From assembly GCA_936450465.1 (NCBI GenBank), contig OW388302.1, positions 58,158,459 to 58,222,458 on the forward strand: a stretch of 64,000 bases of DNA, read 5' to 3'. The notes under the pieces are model-generated. The model was not told the origin of the DNA, did no database searches, and saw only the letters and a list, made by a program, of their open reading frames with translations. Both the position numbers and the translations under genes were made by a program. This document shows, in pieces, positions 46,971 through 57,203 of this stretch. Source of the stretch: Gibbula magus. Taxonomy: Eukaryota > Mollusca > Gastropoda > Trochida > Trochidae. Positions within the stretch are counted from its first letter, which is position 1. Every line of letters starts with the position of its first letter.

Positions 46971-47335
46971 TACATATCGTCCCATTTTTGGGACGGATAC
47001 TTCAACGTTTCAGTTTTGTCTTATTATTCAAGTGAGAGAATGCCAATATGGAGGTGAATGAAGCTGGATAACATGCCCAGTGGTTGAGGTATTCACTTTA
47101 TTTTTAGAATTTCTTTTTAAAAATATGGCCACTTCCGGTGACCTGACAATTCACATGCCAAGTTGTCGCTCTTTGATGAAGGATAGCATTTTTATCAATC
47201 ATTTGGATTTTAAAAGTTAAATTTATTGTAATTTGATGTTTAATTCTAAGGATAGAAATGATGATAATGACACTATTTCAATTTTTCCAAATTCATTTTC
47301 TACCTAAAATACCATCCCAAAAATGGGACGATATG
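46971..47335. mobile_element. TIR element with GTCCCATTTTTGGGAC ends
   Basis: The left end TATCGTCCCATTTTTGGGAC and the right end CCCAAAAATGGGACGATA are inverted copies of about 28 bases, each itself a small palindrome. TA lies on both sides, as for TA-target elements. About 365 bases, no coding frame. Confidence 0.65.
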
Positions 47336-47713
47336 CAATACAGTTAATCATTATTAGGTCATTGTCTGGGATTGGGTAGTGTTTTGAATATGCCATATGG
47401 GCACTTGCATTTGCATGCTTTTCAATGTAAACTTTCTGTAATTTAGTCACATGGATAACAGTAAATGAAGCACTGAATTCGAACCTGCTTCTTTAGGATG
47501 ATGTGGAAAGTACCATCATATACATGGAACAGAAAAAACTGTAAACTTTGATTAGAATACGGTTTCATATTTCGGTCATTTTGGCACCATACACCATGGC
47601 ATGTCGGATCTTAATTTTTAAATGGGTATCTTTTGCACCTTCTGGACACCTTTTGAGCACATGTTGCACCTTACAAGCGTGCTGGAACTGTGATGGTGAT
47701 AGCATGCACGTAA

Positions 47714-47840
47714 TAGATACATGATGACACAAGTGGTGTATAAAAATATCATCGAGCTATCGTCTCACGAGGGGCGGAGCCCCCGAGTGAGTGATAGCGA
47801 GATGATATTTTGTATACACCCACTTGTGTCAATCATGTAT
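47714..47840. mobile_element. long hairpin (GATACATGATGACACAAGTG)
   Basis: About 60 base arms: GATACATGATGACACAAGTG .. AATATCATCGAGCTATCG .. CACGAGGGG, then a five base loop, then the inverse (CCCCCGAGTGAG .. GATGATATTTTG .. CACTTGTGTCAATCATGTATC without the leading bases). A foldback or MITE-like structure. Confidence 0.7.
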
Positions 47841-48445
47841 CTGTTTTATCCAATGGGCAACGTTCGACAAATATGCGCCTGTCACGTGACATGATTTTCT
47901 GTCTGGAAAAATCAGCTTTACCGTTTGAAGTCAGTCGGGCTTTGGAACCAGTCCCGCAGGTCCTTTTCCCGGCTGGTGTTTTCGAGCCATGTGAAATTTC
48001 TTCTTACATCAACATACAGAATTGTGAATAATTATCATCCCCAAATGACGGTTCATTATTTTCCGCTGGATTGATTATCTTCGTGTTGATCTATGACAAT
48101 TTAAAAACAATGATGTTGTTTTAGAATTTTGTTTATAGTTTCTAATTAGCTGATTATTTGTTTTGTCAGTAAAGGAGTGACATTTGTTTTTTTCTACTGA
48201 GCGACACACAGCCCTTTGATGTCATCTGGTTTTGCAACAATGTTGTAATTACTCAAGGTCGTCAGCCAGGTGTCTGTAGCTCCGCCCTTCGACCGCCCTG
48301 CTGCTCCACTGTGGTCCTATCAGCGAGTTTAAAATAACTGTGGCTGATAAATAAGTGACGTCATAGATACAACCATACTTTCCTTGATACATGCTATATC
48401 GTCTCAAAAACATCAAAGGGAATTTAACCGCCCATTGGATAAATT
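47841..48445. mobile_element. possible TIR element (TTTATCCAATGGGC ends)
   Basis: TTTTATCCAATGGGCAAC near 47845 and CCGCCCATTGGATAAATT near 48430 are inverted. Between them I see no convincing gene. The adjoining hairpin may be a separate element. Confidence 0.35.
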
Positions 48446-49231
48446 GAGATTACATCAGAATTGGCAATGCTGGCGGCAGTGCCAACAATCAAATCAACAT
48501 TAACTCTTAAGATCGTTATGTTCAATGTGATAAAAAAAAAAACACACACACACACACAGATATGATCCAGTTTCCTAAATGTCACCTTTGTACCAAGTCT
48601 GTTTCAAGCTCTGTGCCATTAACAAACAATCAAAGTGAAAGTTAAAGATGTTTATAAGGGTTTAATAGCGTTAAATGTTTACAGAACATTAATATTCTTT
48701 GAATGTGTAGGGCAAATGAATGAAGCATCTCCTAGATGGTTAAGTTTCCCTGGATCATTTGTCCAGATAACTAGAAATTGTAAAATAACTTATAAACAGA
48801 TTCAAAGAACACTCGATAACTTCTTAAGATATTATTTTTAATTTTTGAAAAACACTGGATAACTGATGTAAACAGTCAAATTTGATAACTTTTAGAAGAA
48901 GTTCTGATGCATACTAAGCAAAAATATCTTTTTATTCAAATAAACTAAATATTTTGTTACACTTTAGTACACAATATTAACTCATAAAATCCCAAGAAAA
49001 TCTTATCCAATTTCATTTATTTACTCAAACAAAACGTTCCTTGTGTTGCTGTCGCCATTGTATGCCTTGCAAAGACTTCACCTATTAAAATCAGTTTTAA
49101 AAAAATCCTGTACTCTTTCGTGCATAACGTCCCATTTTTATTTAGATGTAAAAAAAGTAATAAACCTTATTTAACGAGTAAATGACATCCCATTCCTTTC
49201 ATTGTGTGACAAAATGATGCAGCTCACACCA
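48446..49231. other. spacer, nothing recognised
   Basis: AT-rich, with a short (CA)n run near 48541-48558. No exon seen. Confidence 0.5.
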
Positions 49232-49486
49232 TAGGGGCATGTATTGTCGAAACTAGCGATTACAACGAATATGAAGTCGACGATCCAGCCCCATATACTA
49301 TAAAAAAAAAAGTAAAGGGATGTAATGGGGTCAACTAGGGGAGTAACGATACACCGATACCATCGATACTATCGATATTTACAAAGTAACGATTCTTGTA
49401 TCGCGAAGTTTCTGAAATCGCGGTACGCTAAAAATAGAATCGAGTAAAGAGTTACCTCCCTTTGCTTAAGCGCGGGACTAACCAAA

Positions 49487-50025
49487 ATGGCGGCTGAAAC
49501 ATCGCCGGTAATCATGGACGCGCCTGCCTCATTTAAGTCGCCTGTGTGGGGCAATTTTGGCTTTCTAAAAGATTCCAATAGAAAAACTGTCATCTGCAAA
49601 GTTTGCAAGAGTCAAATGGCATACTCCGGAAACACAACGAACATGGCGACTCATCTTCGCCGGCACCACTCCATCATGTCACAGGGGATTTTACAATCAC
49701 ACACAAGCACGAAAAGTGACAGCTGTATCAAAACACAGCCGAAAATAACGGCGTTTTCGTCCACCTCAAATACAAAACTGACAAGTCAGGCAAAATCGAA
49801 GATAAATTCTACCATTCTCGAATTTCTGGTTGACGATCTCCGACCGTTCAGATTGGTGGAATCGCCGAAATTCCGACGTTTGCTTTCGCTTTTGGAGCCA
49901 AGGTACAACGTGCCGAGTCGGCAATACTTCAGTGAAACAATGCTGCCCCTGCTTTACGAAAGTAATAAATCTCTCGTAATGAATGAACTTCGACAAGCTG
50001 CTGCCATGGCCATAACAACCGATGG
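49487..50025 (+). CDS. hAT transposase exon 1 (BED zinc finger)
   Basis: Starts ATGGCGGCTGAAACATCG (MAAETSPVIM). A BED-type finger follows: VWGNFGFLKD, CKVCKSQMAYSGNTTNMATH, LRRHH (C-x2-C .. H-x3-H), for DNA-end binding. Then VESPKFRRLLSLLEPRYNVP and the strand AMAITTDG, whose aspartate is the first of the catalytic triad. The donor at 50026 (GG then GTAAGT) splits a glycine codon and restores WTS on joining to exon 2. The four exons total 2013 bases, 670 residues, without stop or frameshift. The family is ZBED-like hAT; an intact frame means recent activity or host use. Confidence 0.9.
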
Positions 50026-50863
50026 GTAAGTTGTATATTATGTCGATAATGTTTAATTGCTTGAAACTAATTATTAAAAAGGTATTTTAAAATCTAAAGT
50101 TGTTTTTTTTTTATCAATAATCGAAATATGAATTTTCTGGTGATTCTTAATGAAGTCAAATAAATTGAAATAATGACAAATATAATTAATTTATTTAATG
50201 TGTTACTGATTTTGATAAATACTAAAATAAATGCAGGGTATAATCATTTACTTTTCAAAATAATTTGTTAATGATTTTATAATTGATATTTACAGCAGTT
50301 TGCCATTTTATTACATATACATATTACATGGACCTACTGTTTTAAATTGATTGTTTTGGCCAACATAATGGAAATTAGCTCACCTACAGACACATAATTA
50401 ATTTTCAATTAATAAAAATAATTATCAATTGATAAGTGATATTTGCTAATTTAAAAGTACTTGTAAGTTCATGATGAATCCTGATTCTTAAAGAAAGTTT
50501 TTGAAAAATATTTGATCTCGATGTTATAACTTATTAAATCTAATAAGTTGTTTATTAAATTAACATACTATAAATGAATGTTGATAACTTAATACTATAT
50601 CTTTATTTTATGCTTTGATCTATAATAATAAATATTAATAATTATTAATAAATATTAAATAATAATTAATTTCCTCAGTAGTACAGTACAGTTTAACTTG
50701 ACAGTTGACATGTTTGAAAGATCTTTTGAAAGTAGCTCAATTAAATCCCTTTGGAAATAAGTTTGAACAAGTTTGAAGACTAGTACAAAAAACTGTACAA
50801 TAGTACATGTCTGTTTCAAAAATTGTGACTATATTTATAATTATATTTCTTGATATTTTTCAG

Positions 50864-51640
50864 TTGGACTAGCCGTGCAACCGAATCGTATGTTACGGTC
50901 ACAGCGCAGTTCATTGACAAGTCCTGGAAAATGAAGAACTTCGTCCTCCAAACCAGAAGAATGGATGACAACCATACGGCAGCAAACTTGTCAACAGTTC
51001 TGATGACTTGTGTTGAAGAATGGGGTCTGAAAAAGAATGGCATTCTTCCTGCCCTTGTGTCCGACAATGCTGCAAATATGGTTGCAGCAGCAAGGGAGGG
51101 TGGCTTCGATCCCTATGTGAGGTGTTTCGCACACACTCTCAACCTTGCAGCCCAGAGAGGACTTAAGGTTAATGCTGTCGCAAATCTGCTTGCCAAAATC
51201 CGTCGCATTGTGGCATTTTTCCACAAAAGCACTGTCGCAGCAGCTTCATTAAAAGAAAAGCAAAAGCTGCTTGGCATTCCACCCCACAAGTTGAAGATCG
51301 ACGTCTGCACCAGGTGGAACTCTGCCTTCGACATGGTGGAAAGGTATCTGGAGCAGCAGGCAGCTGTTTATGCTGCACTTCTCAGCACCAAGGAACTGCG
51401 AAAAAGGGAGAGGGACATCACTGCACTCAGTGACAGTGATATTGTAAACGCTGAATACATGGTCGTGACCATGAAGCAACTAAAAGCTGCAACCCTCGCT
51501 CTCTGTACAGAAGAAGGCCCAACTCTATCCCTCATCATTCCGCTTCTTCATAAACTGAGGACAAGTCTCAAGGTGACAGATCAGGACCCCAGGCTCATTA
51601 AGGACATGAAAGTAGCGATATCTGCTGACCTTCTGAACAG
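50864..51640 (+). CDS. hAT transposase exon 2 (RNase H-like core)
   Basis: After the TTTTTCAG acceptor it continues WTSRATESYVTVTAQFID, then ALVSDNAANMVAAAREGG (second acidic position), RCFAHTLNLAAQRGL (the C..H pair typical of hAT), IDVCTRWNSAFDMVERYL (conserved tryptophan) and TLSLIIPLLHKL. It ends at LLNR with donor GTACAT at 51641, splitting an arginine codon. This is the catalytic domain with its inserted helical domain. The track frame that runs on past 51640 is intron read-through. Confidence 0.9.
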
Positions 51641-52011
51641 GTACATATCAATGATGAAATTTTATGTGCTTGCCAAATTCGAAAGAGTATAAAAATATAA
51701 AAAGGTTAATTTGTATTTTGATATCTTAATCTCAGAATAATCTGTCAACTTGACACAACTTGTCAAATTGTTTTAGTTTAATTATGTTTTATTATTTAAT
51801 GGCATGTGTTTGTCATGTGAGCTCACTCGGATGTAAAACAAATTCCCTAGCGGACAATAAAGAATTATCTTATCTTAATTACATGACCTTAATTATATTA
51901 GCATACAAATTTGTATACATTATTACATGTACAGTTGCACTGCTTGTTTTTAAATTCAAATCATGAAGTAATCTAATAGTAATAAATCTATTAAATCAAA
52001 CCTTTTTACAG

Positions 52012-52159
52012 GTACACTGACATCACAGAATTGCTGGAAGTTGCGACATCTTTGGACCCCAGGTTCAAGAACATGCCCTTTCTGACAGATGAGCACAAAG
52101 CTACAACCTTTGCCAATCTCCAAACCATGGTAGAAGATTCTGCCAATTTGTGTCAACGA
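52012..52159 (+). CDS. hAT transposase exon 3
   Basis: Starts after CTTTTTACAG and reads YTDITELLEVATSLDPRFKN then MPFLTDEHKATTFANLQTMV and CQR. The LDPRFK motif is a recurring feature of ZBED-type hAT proteins. The donor GTAAGG at 52160 leaves phase 0, matching exon 4. It is too short to be seen as a separate open frame. Confidence 0.85.
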
Positions 52160-52388
52160 GTAAGGAAAGAAGTCTCTTCTTAAAGACGACTGTTCAATTT
52201 CTAAAGATAACTATTTAACTAACATTCTGAAAGTTGACTCCTTAATGTTGTCTTTAATATTGAACAAATAATAATAATTAATGTTAAATTTTGTAATAGT
52301 CATTTATAATTTAATATTAAATTGTATTGAGTGATCCCATCCTCTAGTTTTTCAATCAGAGTTCTCTCACATGTCAAGTCATATTAAA

Positions 52389-52570
52389 GGGGAAATACAG
52401 ACGTGATTAAAATGGGTCCCATAGAAATAAACAAACGCTATGCTAGTAGGTTTTATGTTCCATGTCATATTTTAACGTCACTGTTGCGAACCAACACATT
52501 CTATTGCTAGCTGTTAATTAGCCTTTGGTTATTTCTATGGGACCCATTTTTATCACAGCCGTAGTTCCAA
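52389..52570. mobile_element. hairpin element in hAT intron 3
   Basis: About 45 base inverted ends: GGAAATACAGACGTGATT .. AATGGGTCCCATAGAAATAA on the left and TTATTTCTATGGGACCCATT .. GTAGTTCC on the right. A MITE nested inside an intron of the hAT transposase. Confidence 0.7.
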
Positions 52571-52767
52571 GTAATAACATTTTGTCATTTGTGTTTGACC
52601 TTTTAATGTGCTTTAAATTATGGAAAAGCTAAATGCTTGTGTTATCTCAGTGCTTTTCTGTCTGATTTCATTATTGCACAATGGCAGACCGACCACACTT
52701 TTGTTCTTCAAAATATTTTTTTTAATGTATGTAAATCCCCCCCCCCCCCCCCCCCCCTATTTTTCAG

Positions 52768-53316
52768 GTGAAGGTGGAACCAGTGACAGAAGAGATAGAG
52801 GGACAGGCCCGACAAGTCCAGCAAGGTCAACACGAGCCGGTTAACCCTCCCCTGCCGTCTCTGCCAGGTCTACAGGATCAACCAGATCTACCTCAACTGC
52901 CGTCCGGTCTTCCTGCTCATGAAGAAGACTTAGAAGAAGTGGGTTCAACTTCTCCTTCCAAGTCGCCGCCTAAAAAGAAAAAGGCACTTGACGAACTGTT
53001 AGGTGATGTCTTCATTGAACGTGTCGAGCCTCCCAGAGACAAGTCTGTGAAAGATTTAGTATCCAGTGAAATGGAACGTTACAAAGAGGAGCCCATGATT
53101 CCCCTACAAGCTGATCCTCTGATGTGGTGGAAAGAACATTCCTTTTTTTTTCCCCATCTTGCTGTTGTTGCCAGGAATCTTTTGGCTGTCCACGCTACCT
53201 CTGTACCTTCAGAGAGGGTATTCTCTACAACAGGCGATATCCTTACTGCCCAACGGTCATCACTTAAATCGAAATATGTCGATATGATGGTCTTCCTCAA
53301 AAAGAATATGCCATAA
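52768..53316 (+). CDS. hAT transposase exon 4 (dimerisation domain)
   Basis: Begins after TATTTTTCAG as VKVEPVTEEIEGQARQ. A proline-rich acidic linker follows (LPSLPGLQDQPDLPQLPSGL), a basic KSPPKKKKALDELL block that could act as a nuclear localisation signal, and then the hAT C-terminal dimerisation domain: DPLMWWKEHSFFFPHLAVVA, VPSERVFSTTGDILTAQRSS, LKSKYVDMMVFLKKNMP, stop at 53314-53316. A run of about 19 cytosines lies in its acceptor tract. Confidence 0.9.
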   Translation: MKVEPVTEEIEGQARQVQQGQHEPVNPPLPSLPGLQDQPDLPQLPSGLPAHEEDLEEVGSTSPSKSPPKKKKALDELLGDVFIERVEPPRDKSVKDLVSSEMERYKEEPMIPLQADPLMWWKEHSFFFPHLAVVARNLLAVHATSVPSERVFSTTGDILTAQRSSLKSKYVDMMVFLKKNMP

Positions 53317-53596
53317 GTTCTAGACCTCACGATATGATACCGTTGAACAGTAAGGATATTGCCTGATAGTGGCTGATACCCTCTCTGAAGGTGTTTCGGT
53401 GTATCGTTACACCCCTCTTAAGTTCCATAACTTAAAGTTATCAACCCAGCAGTTTTGTGGCCAACTACTTGTTCTTGTTCTATTGTTACTTTTTACATTC
53501 ATCAAAGTTCCATCATCCATGTATATATGTTTCCCTGGTAGTTTTCTTCTGTCAAAGAAAATTGAAATGATTCAAATGAAATGAACATTCATTTTT

Positions 53597-53960
53597 ATCC
53601 CACCGGTATTACACATACCGTGGGATATAGTCATCACCCTGTCCGTCTGTCCGTCCGTAATCATTTCGTTTCCGGAGTAGAACTTGAAAACCATTTATCA
53701 TAACTTTCTGAAACTTTACATATGTATAATGTATTACATATTTACTGGAGCGGTACCTTTTGATATTTTCAGATTTCTGTAAAACAATTTGTTTCATTTA
53801 CATCATTACATGGAAACGTGTTGAAATTAGACTGTTCAGGGATATGTTCGTTTCCGGAGCAGAACTCGAAAACCACTCATCATTTCTTTCTTAAACTTTG
53901 CATGTGGACTGGTGCCTTTTGATATTTTGAGATTCTAATTTTTTTTCCATTAACTAGTTT
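53597..53960. repeat. dispersed repeat (CCCACCGGTATTACACATAC) inside hAT 3' part
   Basis: Starts with the inverted pair CCCACCGGTAT / ATACCGTGGGA and GTCCGTCTGTCCGTCCG. Two related blocks follow (TTTCGTTTCCGGAGTAGAAC and GTTCGTTTCCGGAGCAGAAC). No coding frame. It lies in the 1.1 kb segment beyond the internal hAT end. Confidence 0.55.
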
Positions 53961-54096
53961 CCATGTAAAACGAGAATTTTACTCTGTTCACTTATTGACT
54001 TTCAAACTAGAATTAAAAGTCTATCATATTGCCAGATGCTATTAAAGCACTCTGAGTTAATAGGGGAGCGATGGGATATGTGACATATGTCAATGT

Positions 54097-54150
54097 CATC
54101 TTCTGATGACTCTTGTTATTTTTCATCTTCTGATGACTCTTGTTATTTTT
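54097..54150. repeat. 27 bp direct duplication
   Basis: CATCTTCTGATGACTCTTGT followed by TATTTTT occurs twice in a row. Confidence 0.85.
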
Positions 54151-54969
54151 GTGATAACAGATTTTGTGGTCATTCTTCTGGAATGTCTCCTCTTTCACAG
54201 AACATATGAAGGATTATTTCCTGTGATTACCAATTTGTGGTTTTAAGAACTGACCACTGACCAGTGTACAACACTGAAAAAAAGTGAATATTTAATTGTT
54301 ATTTATTAAATTTATTTGATCAAGTCGTTTCTTCTTCCTGTTGTTTATTCAAAAGTAAAACTGTGGATTGGTAACAAGGTAGTTTTGTTTAGTTTACATT
54401 ACAATCCAATATATTCCCCTTTGTATGGCATATATACATTTATTCATGAAATAATCATTTAAGCCATCATGTATCGCGATACCTGATGTATCGTCAGTCT
54501 GTATCGCGATACGTATCGTATCGTGAGGTCTTCTGCGATACTCAGCTCTAGGGTCAACACCCCATGTCCGTTTGAAATTATATTTCAGAATGTTGTCATC
54601 ATATTATCATTCAATGTTATATACCACGGCAAAGCCAATAAATTTGTCTTTAAAACAAGCCATCAAACGTAAAAATCGAACGGGTAATAACAATGATATG
54701 ATTTTTCAATACATTCTTAAATATAATTTCAAACGGACATGGGGTGTTGACCCCGTTACATCCCTTTACTTTTTTATAGTATATGGGGCTGGATCGTCGA
54801 CTTCATATTCGTTGTAATCGCTAGTTTCGACAGTACATGCCCCTGTGGCTCACACATTATGAAAAATATCGGAGACCTCATGCATACATGGGTTAATGTT
54901 ATTACAACGGACACAGAGGGCGTCGTCGTCTGTAAATTTTGATGTGCTAACATTAGTGGAGATACCTTC

Positions 54970-56175
54970 AAAAAGGTCTTGTGGGGTTTCGTTTTTCACA
55001 AAGTAGTTATCGGATTGCTGGCTGTCTACCCCGACAGTTATTTGCCTATTGCTAAGGAAATCCTGGATAAAGTTAATTATGTTTCCTGATAGGCTCTTTT
55101 TGGGTTAATTTTTGGATGAGCCCATTGTGTCAAACCATGTTGTAAGGCCCAAAACAAAAATAATTTGTTTCTTGTTTCCGCCCGCATCAGTTTCAAACCC
55201 AGGTCTCAGGTCTTTTTTTTTCTCTAGATTTTAACAAAAGAAAGGGGCAGATAACTCTAACTCTTTAGCCTGAAAACATTGAAAATAACAGGTGTTTTTG
55301 TTGAGATGGAGGGTAGGAGTGAGATTATTGACTATTTTGAATAGTAACACATATTTAAGAGGGTGTGTGCTTTATTTATATACATAATTGTGTAAATTTT
55401 GTTTTTAACTGGTGAGAAGTTTGTATCAAATGGAATTTATCTCTTCATTCAAAAAAAGACAAAAATTTAAAATGGCGCCATCGCATCATTTTTGTCAGCC
55501 TGTTAAGACCAGAAACATTTTTATTTCTTTTTTAGGCCTAAGCTTTGGAAAATTCCAGAAAAATAGCCAAAGTATAGTATTATTGCCCTGTTTTAATTTC
55601 TTGCTCTAATTATTTATAGTAGAGCCACTCTAGTCTAGGTTAATGGGATAAAGCTTAAGATGATTTTGGAGACAATTCTTTACTATCGCCTCCATTACCT
55701 TACACAGATTTGAAGTTAAGGATATAGGCTTAGCGTATCATGTTTAGGGACAGGTATAAATAAAGCTTCCTTCCAAGCTTTCCTACGTGCCAAATGTGAT
55801 GGTATAATTTTAAAAATATGTTTTTTTGTGTTGGGAGAGAGCTTTTTAATTAACTTGTAGGTAGTTATGTCAAGACCTAGAACTGTACCCTTTTTCCTAT
55901 TATTTAATTCATATTGAAGCTCATCCATGGTGAATGGTTGGTTGATGATGTGGTTGTTTTGGAATGTTTTGTGATGCATGTTGGAGTTGTTGGAATGCAC
56001 GTGATTTGTTTTTGTTGCTGCTAGCGTCCGCAAAGTGCGATGCTATTGCATTTGCTTTGGCTTTGGGTTGTGTGTGTTATAATATTTGTGGGATTTTGCT
56101 TCTATGTTTGCTGCCTCGAATGACTTGTAGCTTGTTCCAGAGTTTTGTGGAATTGGTTTTCAAACGAAGCTCCTT
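54970..56175 (-). mobile_element. LINE family 4 fragment (RT N-terminal half)
   Basis: The minus strand reads ELRLKTNSTKLWNKLQVIRG near 56130, FTMDELQYELNNRKKG, LGLDITTYKLIKKLSPNTKK and KEALFIPVPK (55716-56033), PISLTSNLCKVMEAIV near 55700, and FIQDFLSNRQITVGVDSQQS then NETPQ near 55000-55070. These are consecutive linker and RT blocks before the active site. Stops and a non-matching stretch near 55170-55600 break it. Confidence 0.75.
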
Positions 56176-56183
56176 ACAGAAGT

Positions 56184-56650
56184 TTTACCAAATGAGGTCA
56201 CAGGGGTCACATCTTTAAAAACCTATTTTCATCTTCTTTTCCAGTTCCAAAAGGTCTAGAGAGCTGAACAGTTGTGTGCAGACTCCTTGGCAAATGGGGA
56301 ATCTAAATTGTAGATTTCGTGACCCCGTGACCCAAAATGGGGTCACAGGGGTCACATGCTTAAAAACCTATATTCATCTTCTTCTCCAGTTCCAAAAGGT
56401 CTAGAGAGCTGAAAAGTTGTGTGCACACTTCTTGGCCAATAGGGATTCTCAATTGTAGATTGTGTGACCCTGTGACCCCAATCTAGGTCTCGGGTTACAA
56501 CCCAAAAACCTATTTTCATCTTTATCTCAAGTATGTAAAGCTCTAGAAAGGTGAACTGTTGTGTAGAGACTCTTTGGTCAAAGGTGATTCTTAATTGTAG
56601 GATTGTAGACCATGTTACTCCAAATGTGGGTCACAGGGGTCATGATTTAA
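56184..56650. repeat. 143 bp tandem repeat (about 3 copies)
   Basis: Units start near 56199, 56342, 56485 and 56628, each with GGGGTCACAGGGGTCACAT-like and AAAAACCTATTTTCATCTTC blocks and AAAGGTCTAGAGAGCTGAA. Divergence between units is moderate. Confidence 0.8.
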
Positions 56651-56917
56651 AAACCTATTTTTTGCTTGTTTACAATATATTACTTGAGGTAACTTAGATA
56701 TTCAACCTTACATAATAAATCAATGAAATCCCGATGAGCTACAGAGCCCATGGCTCTATTTTTTATTTGTTCAGTCCATCGAACTGATTTTTTAGATGGT
56801 TTTGGTGTTGTAAAATGTATAGATTTGCAGGTGTGATAGATAGGCATATTGTATGTACAACATGGTTACATATTTATGCACCTCGTATATAATTTCAGGG
56901 GGAAAAATTAAATATAC

Positions 56918-57203
56918 CTGGCTGTCTGTAGGGTGTGGTCTTTCTCCTGTACAAAGATTGGCTTCCAGTAACCCCAGATATGTACCTCGAAGTTGTTTCA
57001 TTGTTAACAAGTTGACATGTCAGTTTTACTTCATAGAATTTATGGTCAGAACAGTCCTTTGTCTCTTGACAAAGAACTTCGCATATTTTATAACCATAGG
57101 GCTGAACTATTCTCTCGCCCCATGTCTGAAAGATGCTTTCTACGAGAATTACAAATGTGAGGAACAACATCTGAGGCATTATGTGTGAACTGTTGCAGTT
57201 CAT
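56918..57203 (-). CDS. signal peptide + PAN/apple-like exon, locus 4
   Basis: MNCNSSHIMPQMLFLTFVIL then VQPYGYKICEVLCQETKDCS and VKLTCQLV: a signal peptide and the four-cysteine pattern. An ATG ten codons earlier (57233) is possible, but the paralogues start at 57203. A short deletion removes the SSGKDLEV segment present in the other copies. It ends CCA G at 56918 with donor GTATAT, phase 1. The next family exon downstream on the minus strand is the ankyrin exon 43863-44647, 12.3 kb away, with the hAT, LINEs and MITEs in between. Confidence 0.65.

Larger units (their letters stand above)
49336..54550 (+). mobile_element. hAT transposon, 5215 bp, with 8 bp target duplication
   Basis: The target duplication GGGTCAAC is at 49328-49335 and 54551-54558, and the intact site is visible in the inverted arm near 54749. 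The ends are TAGGGGAGTAACG and, inverted, TAGAGCTGAGTATCG, fitting the YARNG rule for hAT ends. Subterminal CGATAC motifs occur at both ends. The transposase is intact over four exons. A second 5'-like end (AGGGGTGTAACGATACACCG, inverted) lies inside at about 53398-53418, so the last 1.1 kb may be captured DNA. Confidence 0.9.
49232..54845. mobile_element. ~390 bp inverted-repeat element split by the hAT
   Basis: Left arm 49232-49335 plus 54559-54586 pairs with right arm 54718-54845: GGCATGTATTGTCGAAACTA, GATTACAACGAATATGAAGT, CCCCATATACTATAAA, CATGTCCGTTTGAAATTATA all recur inverted. The loop is about 54587-54717. The hAT at 49336-54550 is inserted in the left arm, and the right arm keeps the uninterrupted sequence GGGGTGTTGACCCC. 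Part of the right arm may extend into LINE-like sequence beyond 54846. Confidence 0.8.

Noticed and set aside
50911..51479. Several minus-strand frames of 69-77 codons
   Set aside because: Antisense shadows of hAT transposase exon 2.
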